Of a DNA stretch of 64,000 bases, positions 1-11,457 are shown piece after piece; position 1 is the stretch's first letter, and each line of letters begins with the position of its first letter. The notes below the pieces were generated by a model, which saw only the letters and a program-made list of their open reading frames with translations, made no database searches and was not told where the DNA came from. The position numbers were made by a program, and so were the translations under genes. This DNA comes from Pseudomonas matsuisoli (GTDB lineage Bacteria > Pseudomonadota > Gammaproteobacteria > Pseudomonadales > Pseudomonadaceae), in assembly GCF_014647635.1 (NCBI RefSeq), contig NZ_BMPO01000010.1:62001-126000 (forward strand), given 5' to 3'.

Positions 1-174
1 AGGCGTCTGGATCCCGAAATGCTGCATCAAGCGGGACGAATGACGGGTGTCTTCCGCGGCGATGACACTGACCTCTCGCAAAATCCGCAAGGCTCGGGCG
101 GTGACATCCTCCAAGTTTCCGATCGGCGTCGCCACCACGTAAAGACACCCTATCGAACCTTCTGACGCAGCCAC
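1..174 (-). CDS. rsmI: 16S rRNA 2'-O-ribose C1402 methyltransferase RsmI, N-terminal part
   Basis: This is the first 58 codons of a gene that runs off the left edge. RsmI uses SAM to methylate the 2'-O-ribose of C1402 in 16S rRNA. The translation contains [19 protein letters not shown] near residues 11-29 and AEDTRH at about 40-45, both hallmarks of the RsmI/SAM tetrapyrrole-methylase family. The start is a GTG at 174, giving VAASEGSIG; an ATG two bases upstream is in another frame and soon meets a stop. It is divergent from lpoA, as in other gammaproteobacteria. Only the N-terminus is visible, so integrity of the rest is unknown. Confidence 0.93.
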   Translation of the reverse strand, partial: MAASEGSIGCLYVVATPIGNLEDVTARALRILREVSVIAAEDTRHSSRLMQHFGIQTP

Positions 175-284
175 ATTTCACCCCCGGAATACAAAAGTGC
201 CAATTGTAGCCGCTTACGTCATCGCGCACCCGCGGCTCCCTTGGGTACAATCCGGGCCACTTTGGAACGAGACTGGGACCGCTC
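175..284. promoter_or_regulatory. rsmI-lpoA divergent promoter region
   Basis: This 110 bp gap must hold both divergent promoters. A TACAAT -10-like hexamer lies at 246-251 on the plus strand, about 35 bp before the lpoA ATG. Another TACAAT reads on the minus strand at 204-209, about 30 bp before the rsmI GTG. Neither has a convincing -35, so these are candidates only. Confidence 0.35.
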
Positions 285-2048
285 ATGCCCGTTAGATTGC
301 GCTTGATCACCGCCCTGTGCCTCGTCGGCCTTTTCGCCGGCTGTGCCAGCCAGCCCACCAACACACTGGGCGATTTACCACGCGCACCCGCTGCCAGCAT
401 CGAGCAGATGCTGCAACAGGCTGCTCAGGCAGGGCCCGAAGAGGCCGCAGCGTTACGCCTGGCCGCCGCGGACAAAGCCATGTCCGACAAGGATTACCGT
501 CGCGCCAATAGCATCCTCCAGGAACCCCCCAATCAGGGCCTCAAGCCGGCGCTAGCGATCTTCGCGAACACACTGCGCGCAGAATTGGCGCTGGTCGACG
601 CCGATTTCAAAGCAGCTCTAGCGTTGCTCGACGCCCCCGAAATGGCACGTTTGGACGAGCTCCCGGTGCAGCAGCAGGTACGCACGCATATGGCGCGTGC
701 GCGGGCACTCGAAGGTGACCAGCAAATACTGGCTGCCGCTCGCCAGCGTACGTTCATCGCCCCCTTGCTCAGCGGAGAGCATGCCACTGCGAACCATGAA
801 AAAATTTGGACGCTCATCGCCTCATTGCCTCGCGAAGAAACCACACAATCAACCGGCGATGTAGACCTCGATGGTTGGCTTGCGCTGGCGAACGCCATTC
901 AAAACGTCGGCACCGTCGCTCAGCAACAGAGTGCGATCGAAAACTGGCGGATGACGCATCCACAGCACCCCGCCGCATTGCAACTGCCGGAGTCGTTGCA
1001 AAAGCTGCAGCAACTGGCCAATGAACCGCTAAAGAAGATTGCCTTGCTACTGCCTCAACAAGGGCAGTTGGCGACTGTTTCACGTGCCCTGCGCGACGGT
1101 TTCCTCGCTTCACGGTTTACCGAAGCCAGTACTGGCAGCGCCGCACCGGAAGTGGTGTTCTATGACAGTAGCCGCATCGGATCACTGGATGAGTTCTATC
1201 GCCAAGCACAGACGGACGGCGTTCAGCTCGTAGTCGGCCCACTGGAAAAGCCACTGGTGCGTCAGCTTGGCGAGCGCAAGCAACTGCCGATCACGACGCT
1301 CGCGCTCAACTACAGCGACTCCGCCAGCGGCGTGCCGCCGCAACTCTTCCAGTTCGGCTTAGCAGCAGAAGACGAAGCACGGGAAGCCGCGCGCCGGGCA
1401 TGGGCTGACGGCAAACGCAACGCGGTCGCAATGGTGCCAATGGGGGAATGGGGAGACCGCGTGCTGGCTGCGTTCCAGCAAGAGTGGCAAGCCCAAGGCG
1501 GAATTCTGAGCGGCAGCCAGCGCATCGGCCAGCCGGTCGAGCTTTCCCGGCAAATCGCTAGCCTTCTGCAGGTCAGCGGGAACAGCCGCCGCCAGGACGT
1601 AGACTTCATGTTCCTCGCCGCAACGCCGCAGCAAGCGCGCCAGATCAAGCCTACATTGTCCTATCAATACGCCGCCGACCTTCCGGTCTATGCCACCTCG
1701 AACCTGTATACCGGCATCGCCGCACAGGGCCAGGACAGTGATCTGGACGGCATCTATTTCTGTGATACACCGTGGCTCCTGAATCCTGATGACCCCCTGC
1801 GCCAGCAGATCACCCGTCAATGGCCTCAGGCCGCTGGCAGCATGGGCCGGCTGTATGCAATGGGCGCGGATGCCTATCGACTGGCGCCCCGACTCGCACA
1901 GCTCGAAGCGATTCCCGAGACTCGCTTAGAAGGCCTCTCCGGCACGCTAGGACTGACGCCTGATCACCGTATCGAGCGCACCTTGCCGTGGGCACAATTC
2001 CGCAACGGCCTCGCTCAGCCAGTGGACGGACTGCTTCCGAGCCCATGA
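285..2048 (+). CDS. lpoA: Outer-membrane lipoprotein LpoA, activator of penicillin-binding protein 1A
   Basis: This 587-residue lipoprotein has a type II signal peptide with lipobox LFAGC and lipidated Cys20. It has the two-part LpoA/LppC layout: a helical TPR-like N-terminal half up to about residue 240, then a periplasmic-binding-protein-like C-terminal half beginning around KIALLLPQQGQ. LpoA reaches through the peptidoglycan from the outer membrane and stimulates the PBP1a transpeptidase. The length fits the family. Its stop overlaps the yraN start (ATGA at 2045-2048), so the two are probably translationally coupled. The rsmI|lpoA-yraN-gmhA order is the usual one. Confidence 0.93.
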   Translation: MPVRLRLITALCLVGLFAGCASQPTNTLGDLPRAPAASIEQMLQQAAQAGPEEAAALRLAAADKAMSDKDYRRANSILQEPPNQGLKPALAIFANTLRAELALVDADFKAALALLDAPEMARLDELPVQQQVRTHMARARALEGDQQILAAARQRTFIAPLLSGEHATANHEKIWTLIASLPREETTQSTGDVDLDGWLALANAIQNVGTVAQQQSAIENWRMTHPQHPAALQLPESLQKLQQLANEPLKKIALLLPQQGQLATVSRALRDGFLASRFTEASTGSAAPEVVFYDSSRIGSLDEFYRQAQTDGVQLVVGPLEKPLVRQLGERKQLPITTLALNYSDSASGVPPQLFQFGLAAEDEAREAARRAWADGKRNAVAMVPMGEWGDRVLAAFQQEWQAQGGILSGSQRIGQPVELSRQIASLLQVSGNSRRQDVDFMFLAATPQQARQIKPTLSYQYAADLPVYATSNLYTGIAAQGQDSDLDGIYFCDTPWLLNPDDPLRQQITRQWPQAAGSMGRLYAMGADAYRLAPRLAQLEAIPETRLEGLSGTLGLTPDHRIERTLPWAQFRNGLAQPVDGLLPSP

Positions 2049-2416
2049 TCAGCACGGATCGTCGCGCCAATGGCCAGAATGCAGAGCAACGCGCGCTCGA
2101 CTACTTGCAGTCGAACGGGCTCAAGCTCGTTGCGAAAAACTGGTCTTGCCGGCGCGGTGAGCTCGATCTGGTCATGCTCGATAGCGATACAGTAGTATTC
2201 GTCGAGGTCCGCTTCCGCAAACACGCCGCCTGGGGCGGTGCCGCGGCCAGCGTTGACACCCGAAAGAGGCAGCGGATCATTCTGGCAGCGCAATACTTTC
2301 TACAGCGCGAGCCGCGCCTGTCGAACCGCCCCTGCCGATTCGATGTCATTGCAATCAACGCCAACGGCGCTCTCCCCCCAAAGCTGGACTGGATCGCCAA
2401 CGCATTCGAGGCCTGA
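2045..2416 (+). CDS. yraN: YraN/UPF0102 family nuclease-like protein
   Basis: This 123-residue UPF0102 protein has the family core GELDLVMLDSD (about 38-48) followed by VVFVEVR. That E/D...ExR pattern resembles the restriction-endonuclease-like fold, but the biological role is poorly defined. The ATG at 2045 is chosen because it overlaps the lpoA stop and gives MISTDRRANG directly before the conserved NGQNAEQRALDYL segment. The open frame continues upstream inside lpoA, and a longer start there would be an artefact. It lies 22 bp before gmhA in the same operon. Confidence 0.88.
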   Translation: MISTDRRANGQNAEQRALDYLQSNGLKLVAKNWSCRRGELDLVMLDSDTVVFVEVRFRKHAAWGGAAASVDTRKRQRIILAAQYFLQREPRLSNRPCRFDVIAINANGALPPKLDWIANAFEA

Positions 2417-2438
2417 TACCCCAGGCGAAGGTATTTAG

Positions 2439-3562
<1,124 letters not shown>

Positions 3563-3585
3563 ACGCCACTCCGCGCCCCGTTATG

Positions 3586-3609
3586 AAAGCCCCATTACTG
3601 GGGCTTTTT
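3586..3609 (+). terminator. Intrinsic terminator after dolP
   Basis: A GC stem (GCCCC/GGGGC at 3589-3593 and 3600-3604) is extended by A/T pairing and followed by TTTTT. It sits 24 bp after the dolP stop. Confidence 0.8.
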
Positions 3610-3725
3610 CATTTCCGTAGTCCATCCGATGAAAAGCGCTTGCCGCCTCACAGCCGTAGGGCGGAGTTGTGAAAGACGCCCACCGATCGCGGCATGTGCC
3701 TGGCCTAATCCCGTAGCCCTGAAAC

Positions 3726-3758
3726 AAAAATGCCCGATGCATCGCATCGGGCATTTTT
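3726..3758 (-). terminator. Bidirectional intrinsic terminator between dolP and cysNC
   Basis: This is a perfect 15-bp stem with a 3-nt loop. The arm AAAAATGCCCGATGC (3726-3740) pairs with GCATCGGGCATTTTT (3744-3758). A/T runs on both sides let it terminate both ways. Its main role is probably to end the cysD-cysNC transcript coming from the right. Confidence 0.85.
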
Positions 3759-3820
3759 GCACCGCACCCCCATTCGCGAACAGGAAATGCGCTACCGAAC
3801 GAACAGACGTCCTGTCACGA

Positions 3821-5719
3821 TCAGATGACGCCTCGTTCGCGCAGCAGGCTCAGGACCTGCTTCACACATTCGTCGACATCGTGCGCCTGCGTATCGAGCA
3901 CAAGGTCCGCATCGAGCGGCACGTCGTAAGGGAAGGACTCCCCAGGGACGTTATCCGCTCCTGCTGCGTATAGCCCCTGAGGATCACGTTCGGCGCATAT
4001 CTGTGGCGATGCCTGGACATAAACCGTCAGCGTGCGACCAGCGCCGATCAGCGCCTTCGCCTGTTCACGGCCTTCGGCGCTTGGCGCGACGAACGCAGCC
4101 AGCGAAATGATCCCCGCTTCGTTGAACTGACGGGCTACGTGCGCCGCACGGCGCCAATTCTCGGTACGACCCGCCAGATCCTGTGGCAACCCCTTGTTGA
4201 GATCATGACGCAGGTTTTGCCCATCCAGCACATAGACCGCACGCCCCATATCGAAGAGCTTGCGCTCGACCGCGTACGCAAGCGTACTTTTGCCAGCGCC
4301 AGACAGCCCTGTAAAAAGAACGGTCGCGGGCTCCTGGCCAAAACGCGCAGCGCGCTCAGCACTCGATACATGGGCGTCACGACCGCCCCGTCCCCGCACA
4401 CCGGTGCCTATTGGCTCAGAGATGATCATCCCGGCACCCACGGTGCCGTTGGTAAGACGATCGATCACGATGAATGCGCCGGTGGTGCGATTCTGCGCGT
4501 ATCCGTCCAGGGCAATAGGCGCATCTAGGGCGACTTTCACCCGACCAATTTCATTCAGTTTCAGGCTGCTGGCAGGTCCCCTTTCCAAAGTATTCACGTC
4601 GACCTGATGCACGATGCTTGGGATTGAGCCAGGTACATAGCTCGTTGCGCGCTTGATGTCGTATTTCTTACCGGGGAGCATCGGCTCCTCAGCCATCCAT
4701 ACGAGCATCGCCTCGAAGTTATCGGTGACCTGTGGACGATTGTCGGCATGGACGAGCATATCGCCACGAGACACATCTATTTCATCCTCAAGTGTCAGCG
4801 TGACAGCTTGCCCAGGGCCGGCCTGCTCCAATTCGCCCTCGAACGTGACGATGGATTTGACGCGACTGGACTTGCCCGACGGCAACGCCGTCAGTTCATC
4901 ACCCTTGCGTACGATGCCACTGGCCAGCGTGCCGGCGAAGCCACGGAAATTCAGGTTCGGCCGATTGACGTACTGGATCGGGAAGCGCATGTCGTCGAAG
5001 TTGCGGTCCGCGGCGACTTCGACCGACTCCAGTATTTCCATCAACGGCTGACCCGTGTACCACGGTGTACGCTCGCTGCGATTGACGACGTTATCGCCTT
5101 TCAACGCCGACATTGGCACGAAATGCAGGGATACAGGCGACAAGCCGATACGCTCGGCGAATGTCAGGTAGTCCGCTTTGATCTGCTCGAACACCCCTTC
5201 ATCGAAATCCCGCAGATCCATCTTGTTGATCGCGACCACGATGTGCCGGATACCCAGCAACGAGGCAATGTAGCTGTGGCGGCGCGTCTGGGTTTGTACT
5301 CCGTAACGCGCATCGATAAGGATGATCGCTAGGTCACAGGTCGATGCACCCGTCGCCATGTTGCGCGTGTACTGCTCGTGCCCCGGCGTATCGGCAATGA
5401 TGAACTTGCGCTTGGCAGTGGAAAAATACCGGTAAGCAACATCGATCGTAATGCCCTGCTCGCGCTCGGCTTGGAGCCCGTCTACAAGCAGTGCGAGATC
5501 GACCTCTTCGCCCGTGGTGCCGCTCTTCTTGGAGTCGCGCGTAATGGCCTCAAGGTGATCTTCGTAGATCATCTTCGAATCATGCAGCAGGCGGCCGATG
5601 AGCGTACTTTTACCGTCATCGACATTGCCGCAGGTAAGGAAGCGGAGCAATTCTTTACGTTCGTGCTGGGCCAGGTACGCGAGGATGTCCTGGCTGATCA
5701 GGTCGGATTGATGAGACAT
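3821..5719 (-). CDS. cysNC: Bifunctional sulfate adenylyltransferase subunit 1 / APS kinase CysNC
   Basis: This 632-residue fusion has an N-terminal CysN GTPase (about 1-430) and a C-terminal CysC APS kinase (about 455-632). CysN motifs are [15 protein letters not shown] (P-loop, near 30-44), [11 protein letters not shown] (G3) and NKMDL (G4). The CysC P-loop is [12 protein letters not shown]. CysN with CysD makes APS from sulfate and ATP, and CysC phosphorylates APS to PAPS. The position equivalent to the phospho-Ser of E. coli CysC (FxSP) reads Ala here (FVAP, Ala545). The gene starts 12 bp after cysD, so they form one operon. The fused form is normal in Pseudomonas. Confidence 0.96.
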   Translation of the reverse strand: MSHQSDLISQDILAYLAQHERKELLRFLTCGNVDDGKSTLIGRLLHDSKMIYEDHLEAITRDSKKSGTTGEEVDLALLVDGLQAEREQGITIDVAYRYFSTAKRKFIIADTPGHEQYTRNMATGASTCDLAIILIDARYGVQTQTRRHSYIASLLGIRHIVVAINKMDLRDFDEGVFEQIKADYLTFAERIGLSPVSLHFVPMSALKGDNVVNRSERTPWYTGQPLMEILESVEVAADRNFDDMRFPIQYVNRPNLNFRGFAGTLASGIVRKGDELTALPSGKSSRVKSIVTFEGELEQAGPGQAVTLTLEDEIDVSRGDMLVHADNRPQVTDNFEAMLVWMAEEPMLPGKKYDIKRATSYVPGSIPSIVHQVDVNTLERGPASSLKLNEIGRVKVALDAPIALDGYAQNRTTGAFIVIDRLTNGTVGAGMIISEPIGTGVRGRGGRDAHVSSAERAARFGQEPATVLFTGLSGAGKSTLAYAVERKLFDMGRAVYVLDGQNLRHDLNKGLPQDLAGRTENWRRAAHVARQFNEAGIISLAAFVAPSAEGREQAKALIGAGRTLTVYVQASPQICAERDPQGLYAAGADNVPGESFPYDVPLDADLVLDTQAHDVDECVKQVLSLLRERGVI

Positions 5720-5731
5720 GGTGCGTGATCC

Positions 5732-6649
5732 TCAGAAGTAGCCCTGGCGTTTCTTTTCTTCCATCGAACCGGTGGCATCGTGATCGATGACCCGGCCCTG
5801 GCGCTCGGAAGTTCGCGTCAGCAGCATTTCCTGAATGATGTCCGGCAACGTCGCGGCATCCGATTCGACTGCGCCCGTGAGCGGGTAGCAACCCAGCGTG
5901 CGGAACCGCACTTTGCGCGTTTGAATGCGGGACTTCTGCTCGTCGGTCAGATGCTCGAGGATGCGGTCATCATCGATCATGATCAACGCGCCGTTCATTT
6001 CAATGACCGGACGCTCCGCGGCGAAATAGAGCGGGACGATCGGGATGCTTTCCAGATAGATGTATTGCCAGATATCCAGCTCGGTCCAGTTCGACAGCGG
6101 GAACACGCGAATAGATTCGCCCTTCTTCACGTTGCCGTTGTAGACATTCCACAGCTCGGGCCGTTGATTTTTTGGATCCCAGCGGTGCTTGCTATCGCGA
6201 AACGAATAGACGCGCTCTTTGGCCCGCGATTTCTCTTCATCGCGGCGCGCCCCACCGAAGGCGGCATCGAAGCCATATTTATCGAGCGCCTGCTTCAGGC
6301 CCTCGGTCTTCATGATGTCCGTGTGCTTCGCGCTGCCATGCGTAAACGGATTGATATCCTGTGCAACCCCTTCAGGGTTGATGTGCGTGATCAGGTCCAG
6401 TCCGAGGTCCGTCACCATCTTTTCGCGAAAGGCGTACATGTCCTGAAACTTCCAACGGGTATCGACATGCATCACCGGGAATGGAAGCTTGCCCGGAAAA
6501 AAGGCCTTGCGGGCCAAATGCAGCATTACGGCGGAATCCTTGCCGATGGAATACAGCATCACCGGGTTATCGAACTCGGCCGCCACTTCACGAATGATGT
6601 GGATGCTTTCCGCCTCGAGTTCTTTCAAATGCGTCAGTTTGTCAAGCAT
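5732..6649 (-). CDS. cysD: Sulfate adenylyltransferase subunit 2 CysD
   Basis: This 305-residue enzyme is the catalytic subunit of ATP sulfurylase and partners the CysN part of the downstream CysNC. The PP-loop reads [16 protein letters not shown] at about 31-46. The family-typical [20 protein letters not shown] segment lies near 131-150, and the C-terminal YPLTGAV and RQGRVIDHD motifs are present. The 139 bp upstream must hold the promoter of this sulfur-assimilation operon. I expect CysB control from biology, but cannot point to a definite CysB site. Confidence 0.96.
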   Translation of the reverse strand: MLDKLTHLKELEAESIHIIREVAAEFDNPVMLYSIGKDSAVMLHLARKAFFPGKLPFPVMHVDTRWKFQDMYAFREKMVTDLGLDLITHINPEGVAQDINPFTHGSAKHTDIMKTEGLKQALDKYGFDAAFGGARRDEEKSRAKERVYSFRDSKHRWDPKNQRPELWNVYNGNVKKGESIRVFPLSNWTELDIWQYIYLESIPIVPLYFAAERPVIEMNGALIMIDDDRILEHLTDEQKSRIQTRKVRFRTLGCYPLTGAVESDAATLPDIIQEMLLTRTSERQGRVIDHDATGSMEEKKRQGYF

Positions 6650-6788
6650 GGCTACTCACGGATCGATTTTATAAAGGCCGACGGGCCGTGGACGAACGAC
6701 GAACTTTAACACGCACAAATGTTTCAATCAGGACGCCACTTAGACTCAGAACGCATAACGATATAGCCGTCGGCAGGCGCATTCTCGG

Positions 6789-7547
6789 TTAAATCGGGTT
6801 CGGGCAATCGATGAACAAGTGCTCAATTGCGAACCGTCGGGCGAGATACTGCCCCAGCGCCTGAACGCCATAGCGCTCGGTGGCATGGTGCCCGGCCGCA
6901 ATGAAACTGATGCCGTTTTCCCTGGCACTGTGAAAGGTCTGCTCGGATGCTTCACCCGTAAGATAAAGATCGACGCCGGCGGCAATGGCCTGGTCGATGT
7001 ACCCCTGAGCGCCTCCTGTACACCAGGCGATCTTTCGCACCGGGTTGTCGCCCTCGACGAGTAACGGTTGCCGCCCGAGGGCAATATGCACGCGCCGGGC
7101 GACGTCTTGGGGTGATTCAGGATTATCCAGCGACCCGACCCACACCAGACACTTTGGATCCGTAGGGTCGAGCGTGCCTTCGCAGGTGATGCCTAACTCA
7201 TGCGCAAGCCGTACGTTGTTGCCGACCTCAGGATGCAGGTCCAGCGGCAAGTGATAGGCAAGCAGACTGATGTCGTGGGCCAGCAATGTTTTCAGGCGAC
7301 GCTGCTTCATCCCCGTGACCACGGGGCTTTCGTTCTTCCAGAAATAGCCATGGTGAACCAGCACTACATCTGCATTGGCTTCCACGGCAGCGTCTAGCAA
7401 CGCCTGGCTTGCCGTCACGCCACTGACGATGCGCTGAACGTGCGGGCGTCCCTCGACTTGCAGGCCATTGGGGCAGTAATCCGCTATGCGCGAAACGTTC
7501 AGGTAGTTGTTGGCTTCCTCTACCAAGGCACTCAGGGCGATCGCCAT
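6789..7547 (-). CDS. Nif3-like dinuclear metal-centre hexameric protein (YbgI/GTP cyclohydrolase I type 2 family)
   Basis: This 252-residue protein has the Nif3 family pattern. It opens with DYCPNGLQVEG, followed by VLVHHGYFWKNE (paired metal-binding His), AYHLPLDLHPEVGN, and a C-terminal LTGEASEQ...AAGHHATERYGV block that completes the dinuclear metal site. The family forms hexameric toroids with two metals per subunit. Some members are annotated as GTP cyclohydrolase I type 2, but the physiological substrate is unclear. It is divergent from algW, with the same neighbours (cysD and algW) as in P. aeruginosa. Confidence 0.9.
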   Translation of the reverse strand: MAIALSALVEEANNYLNVSRIADYCPNGLQVEGRPHVQRIVSGVTASQALLDAAVEANADVVLVHHGYFWKNESPVVTGMKQRRLKTLLAHDISLLAYHLPLDLHPEVGNNVRLAHELGITCEGTLDPTDPKCLVWVGSLDNPESPQDVARRVHIALGRQPLLVEGDNPVRKIAWCTGGAQGYIDQAIAAGVDLYLTGEASEQTFHSARENGISFIAAGHHATERYGVQALGQYLARRFAIEHLFIDCPNPI

Positions 7548-7708
7548 TTCAAGACTCCATAACTAGATACCGCCATCATACCGGCCGAACCGGACAGCGC
7601 CGAGGGTGCCGCGACCATTCGGTACGCGACATCGCCTGGCCCTATGCAGTGTGCGCGATGATCGTCGACCGCGGCAGGCGCTCCTCGTTTTTGCGCAACG
7701 ATAGTCCG

Positions 7709-7714
7709 TATAAT
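7709..7714 (+). promoter_or_regulatory. Candidate algW -10 element
   Basis: A perfect TATAAT lies 89 bp before the algW ATG. No clear -35 is spaced 16-18 bp upstream, so the call rests on the hexamer and its position in the nif3-like/algW divergent gap. Confidence 0.35.
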
Positions 7715-7802
7715 GCGCCGCTTTCCGGCTGACCGCGCCGCGACGGATCGCCCCGCGACGGATAGCCCCTCCATCACCGGATTAACGGACGAGATCCCCG
7801 CG

Positions 7803-8960
7803 ATGTTCAAGGCGCTGCGTTTCTTTGGCTGGCCCGCCGTGGTCGGCATTCTTCTGGCCCTCGTCGTCTTGCAACGCTACCCGGCCTGGTTCGGCTTGAC
7901 GGACCGCGCGCTAGGCCTGCGTGAAGCACAAGGCACGCTGCTGGAGGCACCGGCCGTCGCACCGTATTCGTACGCCATTGCGGTGGGCAATGCCGCACCC
8001 TCGGTGGCGAACCTGTACACCACAAAAACGGTGAAGAAGAGCAACAGTCCACTGATGGAAGACCCGGCGTTCCGGCGGTTCTATGGCGATAACCTGCCAA
8101 GCCAGAAACGCATGGAGTCCAGCTTGGGCTCCGCAGTGATCATGAGCCCCGAAGGCTATTTGCTTACTAATAACCACGTCACCAAAGATGCCGAGCAGAT
8201 CGTCGTGGCGCTGAAAGACGGTCGGGAAACCATCGCACGTGTGATTGGCAGCGACCCCGAAACCGATCTCGCGGTCTTGAAGATTGACCTCCCAAACCTT
8301 CCTGCCATCGCGCTGGGCAAATCCGACAACATCCAGATTGGCGACGTGGCGCTCGCCATTGGCAACCCGTTTGGTGTTGGGCAAACCGTGACCATGGGTA
8401 TCGTCAGTGCGACCGGCCGCAACCAGCTCGGCCTGAACACCTATGAGGACTTCATTCAAACCGATGCGGCCATTAACCCGGGCAATTCGGGCGGCGCGCT
8501 GGTGGATGCGAATGGCAGTCTGATGGGCATCAACACGGCAATCTTTTCCCAATCGGGCGGCTCGCAGGGCATCGGCTTCGCCATACCGATCAAGCTTGCG
8601 ACCGAAGTCATGAAGTCCATCATCGAGCACGGCCACGTCATCCGTGGTTGGCTTGGCGTCGAGGTTCAGCCCTTGTCAGCGGCGCTAGCCGAGTCGTTCG
8701 GCATCCAGGGGCGCTCCGGAATCGTCGTGGCGGGTGTCTACCGAGATGGCCCCGCCGACAAAGCCAAATTGCGGCCTGGCGACCTCATTCTCAGTATCGA
8801 CGATGAACAGTCCAACGACGGCCGTCGTTCGATGAACCAGATCGCCCGTACACGGCCAGGCGAGAAGATTTCCATTCAAGTGCTGCGTGACGGGAAACAA
8901 CTTACGCTCACGGCAGAAGTCGGCGTCCGCCCGCCGATGGAAAGCAGCCCGGAAAAATGA
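7803..8960 (+). CDS. algW: Periplasmic serine protease AlgW (DegS family)
   Basis: This 385-residue protein has an N-terminal membrane anchor (about 8-24), a trypsin-like protease domain and one PDZ domain (about 285-375). The catalytic triad is visible: His in LLTNNHV, Asp in SDPETDLAVLKI and Ser in NPGNSGGALV. A single PDZ plus a membrane anchor is the DegS/AlgW layout rather than DegP. AlgW senses misfolded envelope proteins and cuts the anti-sigma factor MucA, releasing AlgU. The ATG at 7803 gives MFKALRFFGW just before the anchor. The frame is open from 7713, but that would place a start inside the -10 region. Confidence 0.92.
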   Translation: MFKALRFFGWPAVVGILLALVVLQRYPAWFGLTDRALGLREAQGTLLEAPAVAPYSYAIAVGNAAPSVANLYTTKTVKKSNSPLMEDPAFRRFYGDNLPSQKRMESSLGSAVIMSPEGYLLTNNHVTKDAEQIVVALKDGRETIARVIGSDPETDLAVLKIDLPNLPAIALGKSDNIQIGDVALAIGNPFGVGQTVTMGIVSATGRNQLGLNTYEDFIQTDAAINPGNSGGALVDANGSLMGINTAIFSQSGGSQGIGFAIPIKLATEVMKSIIEHGHVIRGWLGVEVQPLSAALAESFGIQGRSGIVVAGVYRDGPADKAKLRPGDLILSIDDEQSNDGRRSMNQIARTRPGEKISIQVLRDGKQLTLTAEVGVRPPMESSPEK

Positions 8961-8990
8961 CGCGCTAGACCGGTCGGCTCGAGCGCGTCC

Positions 8991-10043
8991 TCACAGCCCG
9001 CGAAGCGCCTCTATCAAAGCCGCATTCTGCTCCGGCGTGCCTACCGTGATACGCAAGTGCTGAGCAATACGCGGCTGCTTGAAGTGACGGACGATGATGC
9101 CCTGCTCGCGCAGCGACGCGGCGAGAGCACCGGCGTCCCGCTTGGGATGAGAGGCGAAAACGAAGTTGGCCGCAGAAGGCAATACGTCGAACCCCAGCGC
9201 TTCCAGCTCGCGCGTAAGCACTCCGCGGCTGTCGATTACCTTCGAACAGGACTGCTCGAAATAGTCGACATCGTCGAAGGCCGCAGCGGCACCCGCTAGG
9301 GCTACCCGGTCCAGGGGATAGGAGTTGAAGCTGTTCTTGATCCGTTCGAGCGCTTCGATGAGGTCTGGATGGCCCACCGCGAAGCCTACGCGTAATCCAG
9401 CCAGCGCCCGGGACTTCGAAAGCGTTTGCGTGACCAGCAGGTTCGGGTATCGGCGAATCAACGAAATGGCGCTCTGCCCACCGAAATCGATGTATGCCTC
9501 ATCGACTAACACGACACTGTCCGGGCTTGCCGCCAAAATCTCCTCGACAACCTCCAGGGCCAGTAAGCGGCCAGTGGGGGCGTTGGGGTTCGGGAAAATG
9601 ATGCCGCCGTTGGCACGCGCATAGTCAGACGCGCGAATGGCGAAGGACTCGTCCAGCGGGATGGCTTCGTAATCGATCCCATACAGGCCGCAGTAGACCG
9701 GGTAAAAACTGTAGGAAATGTCGGGAAACAGCAACGGTGCTTCGTGCTGGAACAGTCCCTGAAACGCATGTGCCAGCACCTCGTCCGAGCCGTTACCGAC
9801 GAACACTTCGTTCGCTTCGATGCCGTAATAGCGTGCAACCGACTGCCGCAGCCGATCTCCACTCGGATCGGGATAAAGCCGCAGATCATCGGTCAGCTCG
9901 GCCTGCATTGCCGCGATCGCCTTAGGCGACGGGCCATATGGACTTTCGTTCGTATTAAGCTTCACAAGGCGCGCGACCTTGGGTTGCTCACCCGGAACGT
10001 AGGGCACCAGATCGTTGACGAAGCGACTCCAGAACTTACTCAT
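8991..10043 (-). CDS. hisC: Histidinol-phosphate aminotransferase HisC
   Basis: This 350-residue fold-type I PLP aminotransferase converts imidazole-acetol phosphate to histidinol phosphate with glutamate as donor. Motifs are [12 protein letters not shown] near the N-terminus, [11 protein letters not shown] in the cofactor loop, [21 protein letters not shown], and the PLP-lysine segment [15 protein letters not shown]. It is the last gene of the murA-hisG-hisD-hisC run and converges on algW with a 30 bp gap. Confidence 0.95.
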   Translation of the reverse strand: MSKFWSRFVNDLVPYVPGEQPKVARLVKLNTNESPYGPSPKAIAAMQAELTDDLRLYPDPSGDRLRQSVARYYGIEANEVFVGNGSDEVLAHAFQGLFQHEAPLLFPDISYSFYPVYCGLYGIDYEAIPLDESFAIRASDYARANGGIIFPNPNAPTGRLLALEVVEEILAASPDSVVLVDEAYIDFGGQSAISLIRRYPNLLVTQTLSKSRALAGLRVGFAVGHPDLIEALERIKNSFNSYPLDRVALAGAAAAFDDVDYFEQSCSKVIDSRGVLTRELEALGFDVLPSAANFVFASHPKRDAGALAASLREQGIIVRHFKQPRIAQHLRITVGTPEQNAALIEALRGL

Positions 10044-10146
10044 GTCTCACCTTTGGCTGGGTGTATACCGCGCGGCAGATACCCGCGATCGCGCGCAACC
10101 TTACACGTCTGAACGTTGACCAGGGCGCTGCGATCCGCAGAACGCC

Positions 10147-11457
10147 TCACGGCTTGATACGGTATTCAGCGCTTCGCGCATGGGCAGTCAGCGACTCGCC
10201 GCGGGCCAGGATCGACGCCGTCTTGCCCAGTTCCGACGCACCGTCCGCAGAGCAATGGATGATCGACGAACGCTTCTGGAAATCGTACACACCAAGTGGC
10301 GACGAAAAACGCGCAGTACCGGACGTTGGGAGCACATGGTTGGGGCCGGCGCAGTAGTCGCCAAGCGCCTCAGCGGTGTAGCGACCCATGAAAATTGCAC
10401 CCGCATGGCGGATCAGCGGCAAGTACTGTTCCGGCGCGTCGACCGAGAGTTCGAGGTGTTCTGGCGCAATCCGGTTGGCAACCTCGATCGCCTCGTTCAT
10501 ATCACGCACGTGAATAAGCGCGCCACGCGCCTCGATGGAGGCCTGCGCGATGGAGGCGCGCTCAAGCGTCGGCAGCAAACGAGCGACGCTTTCGTGCACA
10601 CGGTCGAGGAACGCGGCGTCAGGACTGACCAAGATAGCTTGCGCATCCTCGTCGTGCTCAGCTTGGGAGAACAGGTCCATGGCAATCCAATCCGGATCAG
10701 TCCCGCCATCGCACACCACCAGGATTTCCGATGGTCCGGCGATCATGTCGATGCCGACCTTGCCAAACACATGCCGTTTGGCGGTAGCCACGTAAATGTT
10801 GCCTGGCCCGACGATCTTATCGACTGGCGGCACACTCTCGGTACCATAGGCGAGCGCCGCAACCGCTTGCGCCCCACCAATGGTGAATACCCGATCGACC
10901 CCGGCGACGGCGGCAGCCGCTAGCACTAACTCGTTGATTTCACCGCGTGGGGTTGGCACCACCATGACCACTTCCGGCACGCCAGCGACTTTCGCAGGAA
11001 TGGCGTTCATGAGCACCGAAGACGGATACGACGCCTTGCCTCCCGGCACATAAAGACCCGCTCTGTCGAGCGGCACGACCTGCTGCCCCAGTACGGTCCC
11101 GTCTGCCTCAGTGTACGACCAGGAATCCTGCTTCTGCCGTTCGTGGTAACGACGAACCCGTTCTGCCGCTGTTTCCAGCGCCGAACGTTGCTCGGAGGAA
11201 ATTCGCGACAATGCCTGCTCCAGGCGCTCACGTGGCAGGATCAGATCCTTCATGTCGGCAACTTCGAGGCCGTCGAAACGACGGGTGAATTCAACCACTG
11301 CCGAATCACCCCGCTCACGCACCGCTCGAATGATCTCCAGCACACGTGCGTTGACCGTATCGTCAGAGACGCTTTCCCAGCTCAGGAGATGGTCCAGGCA
11401 TTCCGCGAAGTCGGAAGCGGAAGCATCCAGTCGGCGAAGGGAAACGGAAGCGCTCAT
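10147..11457 (-). CDS. hisD: Histidinol dehydrogenase HisD
   Basis: This 436-residue zinc enzyme makes the last two NAD-dependent oxidations from histidinol to histidine. Visible family motifs are [56 protein letters not shown] (metal/substrate His region) and [16 protein letters not shown]. Length is normal. It lies 103 bp upstream of hisC and 179 bp downstream of hisG on the same strand. Confidence 0.96.
   Translation of the reverse strand: MSASVSLRRLDASASDFAECLDHLLSWESVSDDTVNARVLEIIRAVRERGDSAVVEFTRRFDGLEVADMKDLILPRERLEQALSRISSEQRSALETAAERVRRYHERQKQDSWSYTEADGTVLGQQVVPLDRAGLYVPGGKASYPSSVLMNAIPAKVAGVPEVVMVVPTPRGEINELVLAAAAVAGVDRVFTIGGAQAVAALAYGTESVPPVDKIVGPGNIYVATAKRHVFGKVGIDMIAGPSEILVVCDGGTDPDWIAMDLFSQAEHDEDAQAILVSPDAAFLDRVHESVARLLPTLERASIAQASIEARGALIHVRDMNEAIEVANRIAPEHLELSVDAPEQYLPLIRHAGAIFMGRYTAEALGDYCAGPNHVLPTSGTARFSSPLGVYDFQKRSSIIHCSADGASELGKTASILARGESLTAHARSAEYRIKP

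Noticed and set aside
5780-6709. Open frame of about 310 codons opposite cysD
   Set aside because: No family features, entirely opposite a well-supported enzyme gene.
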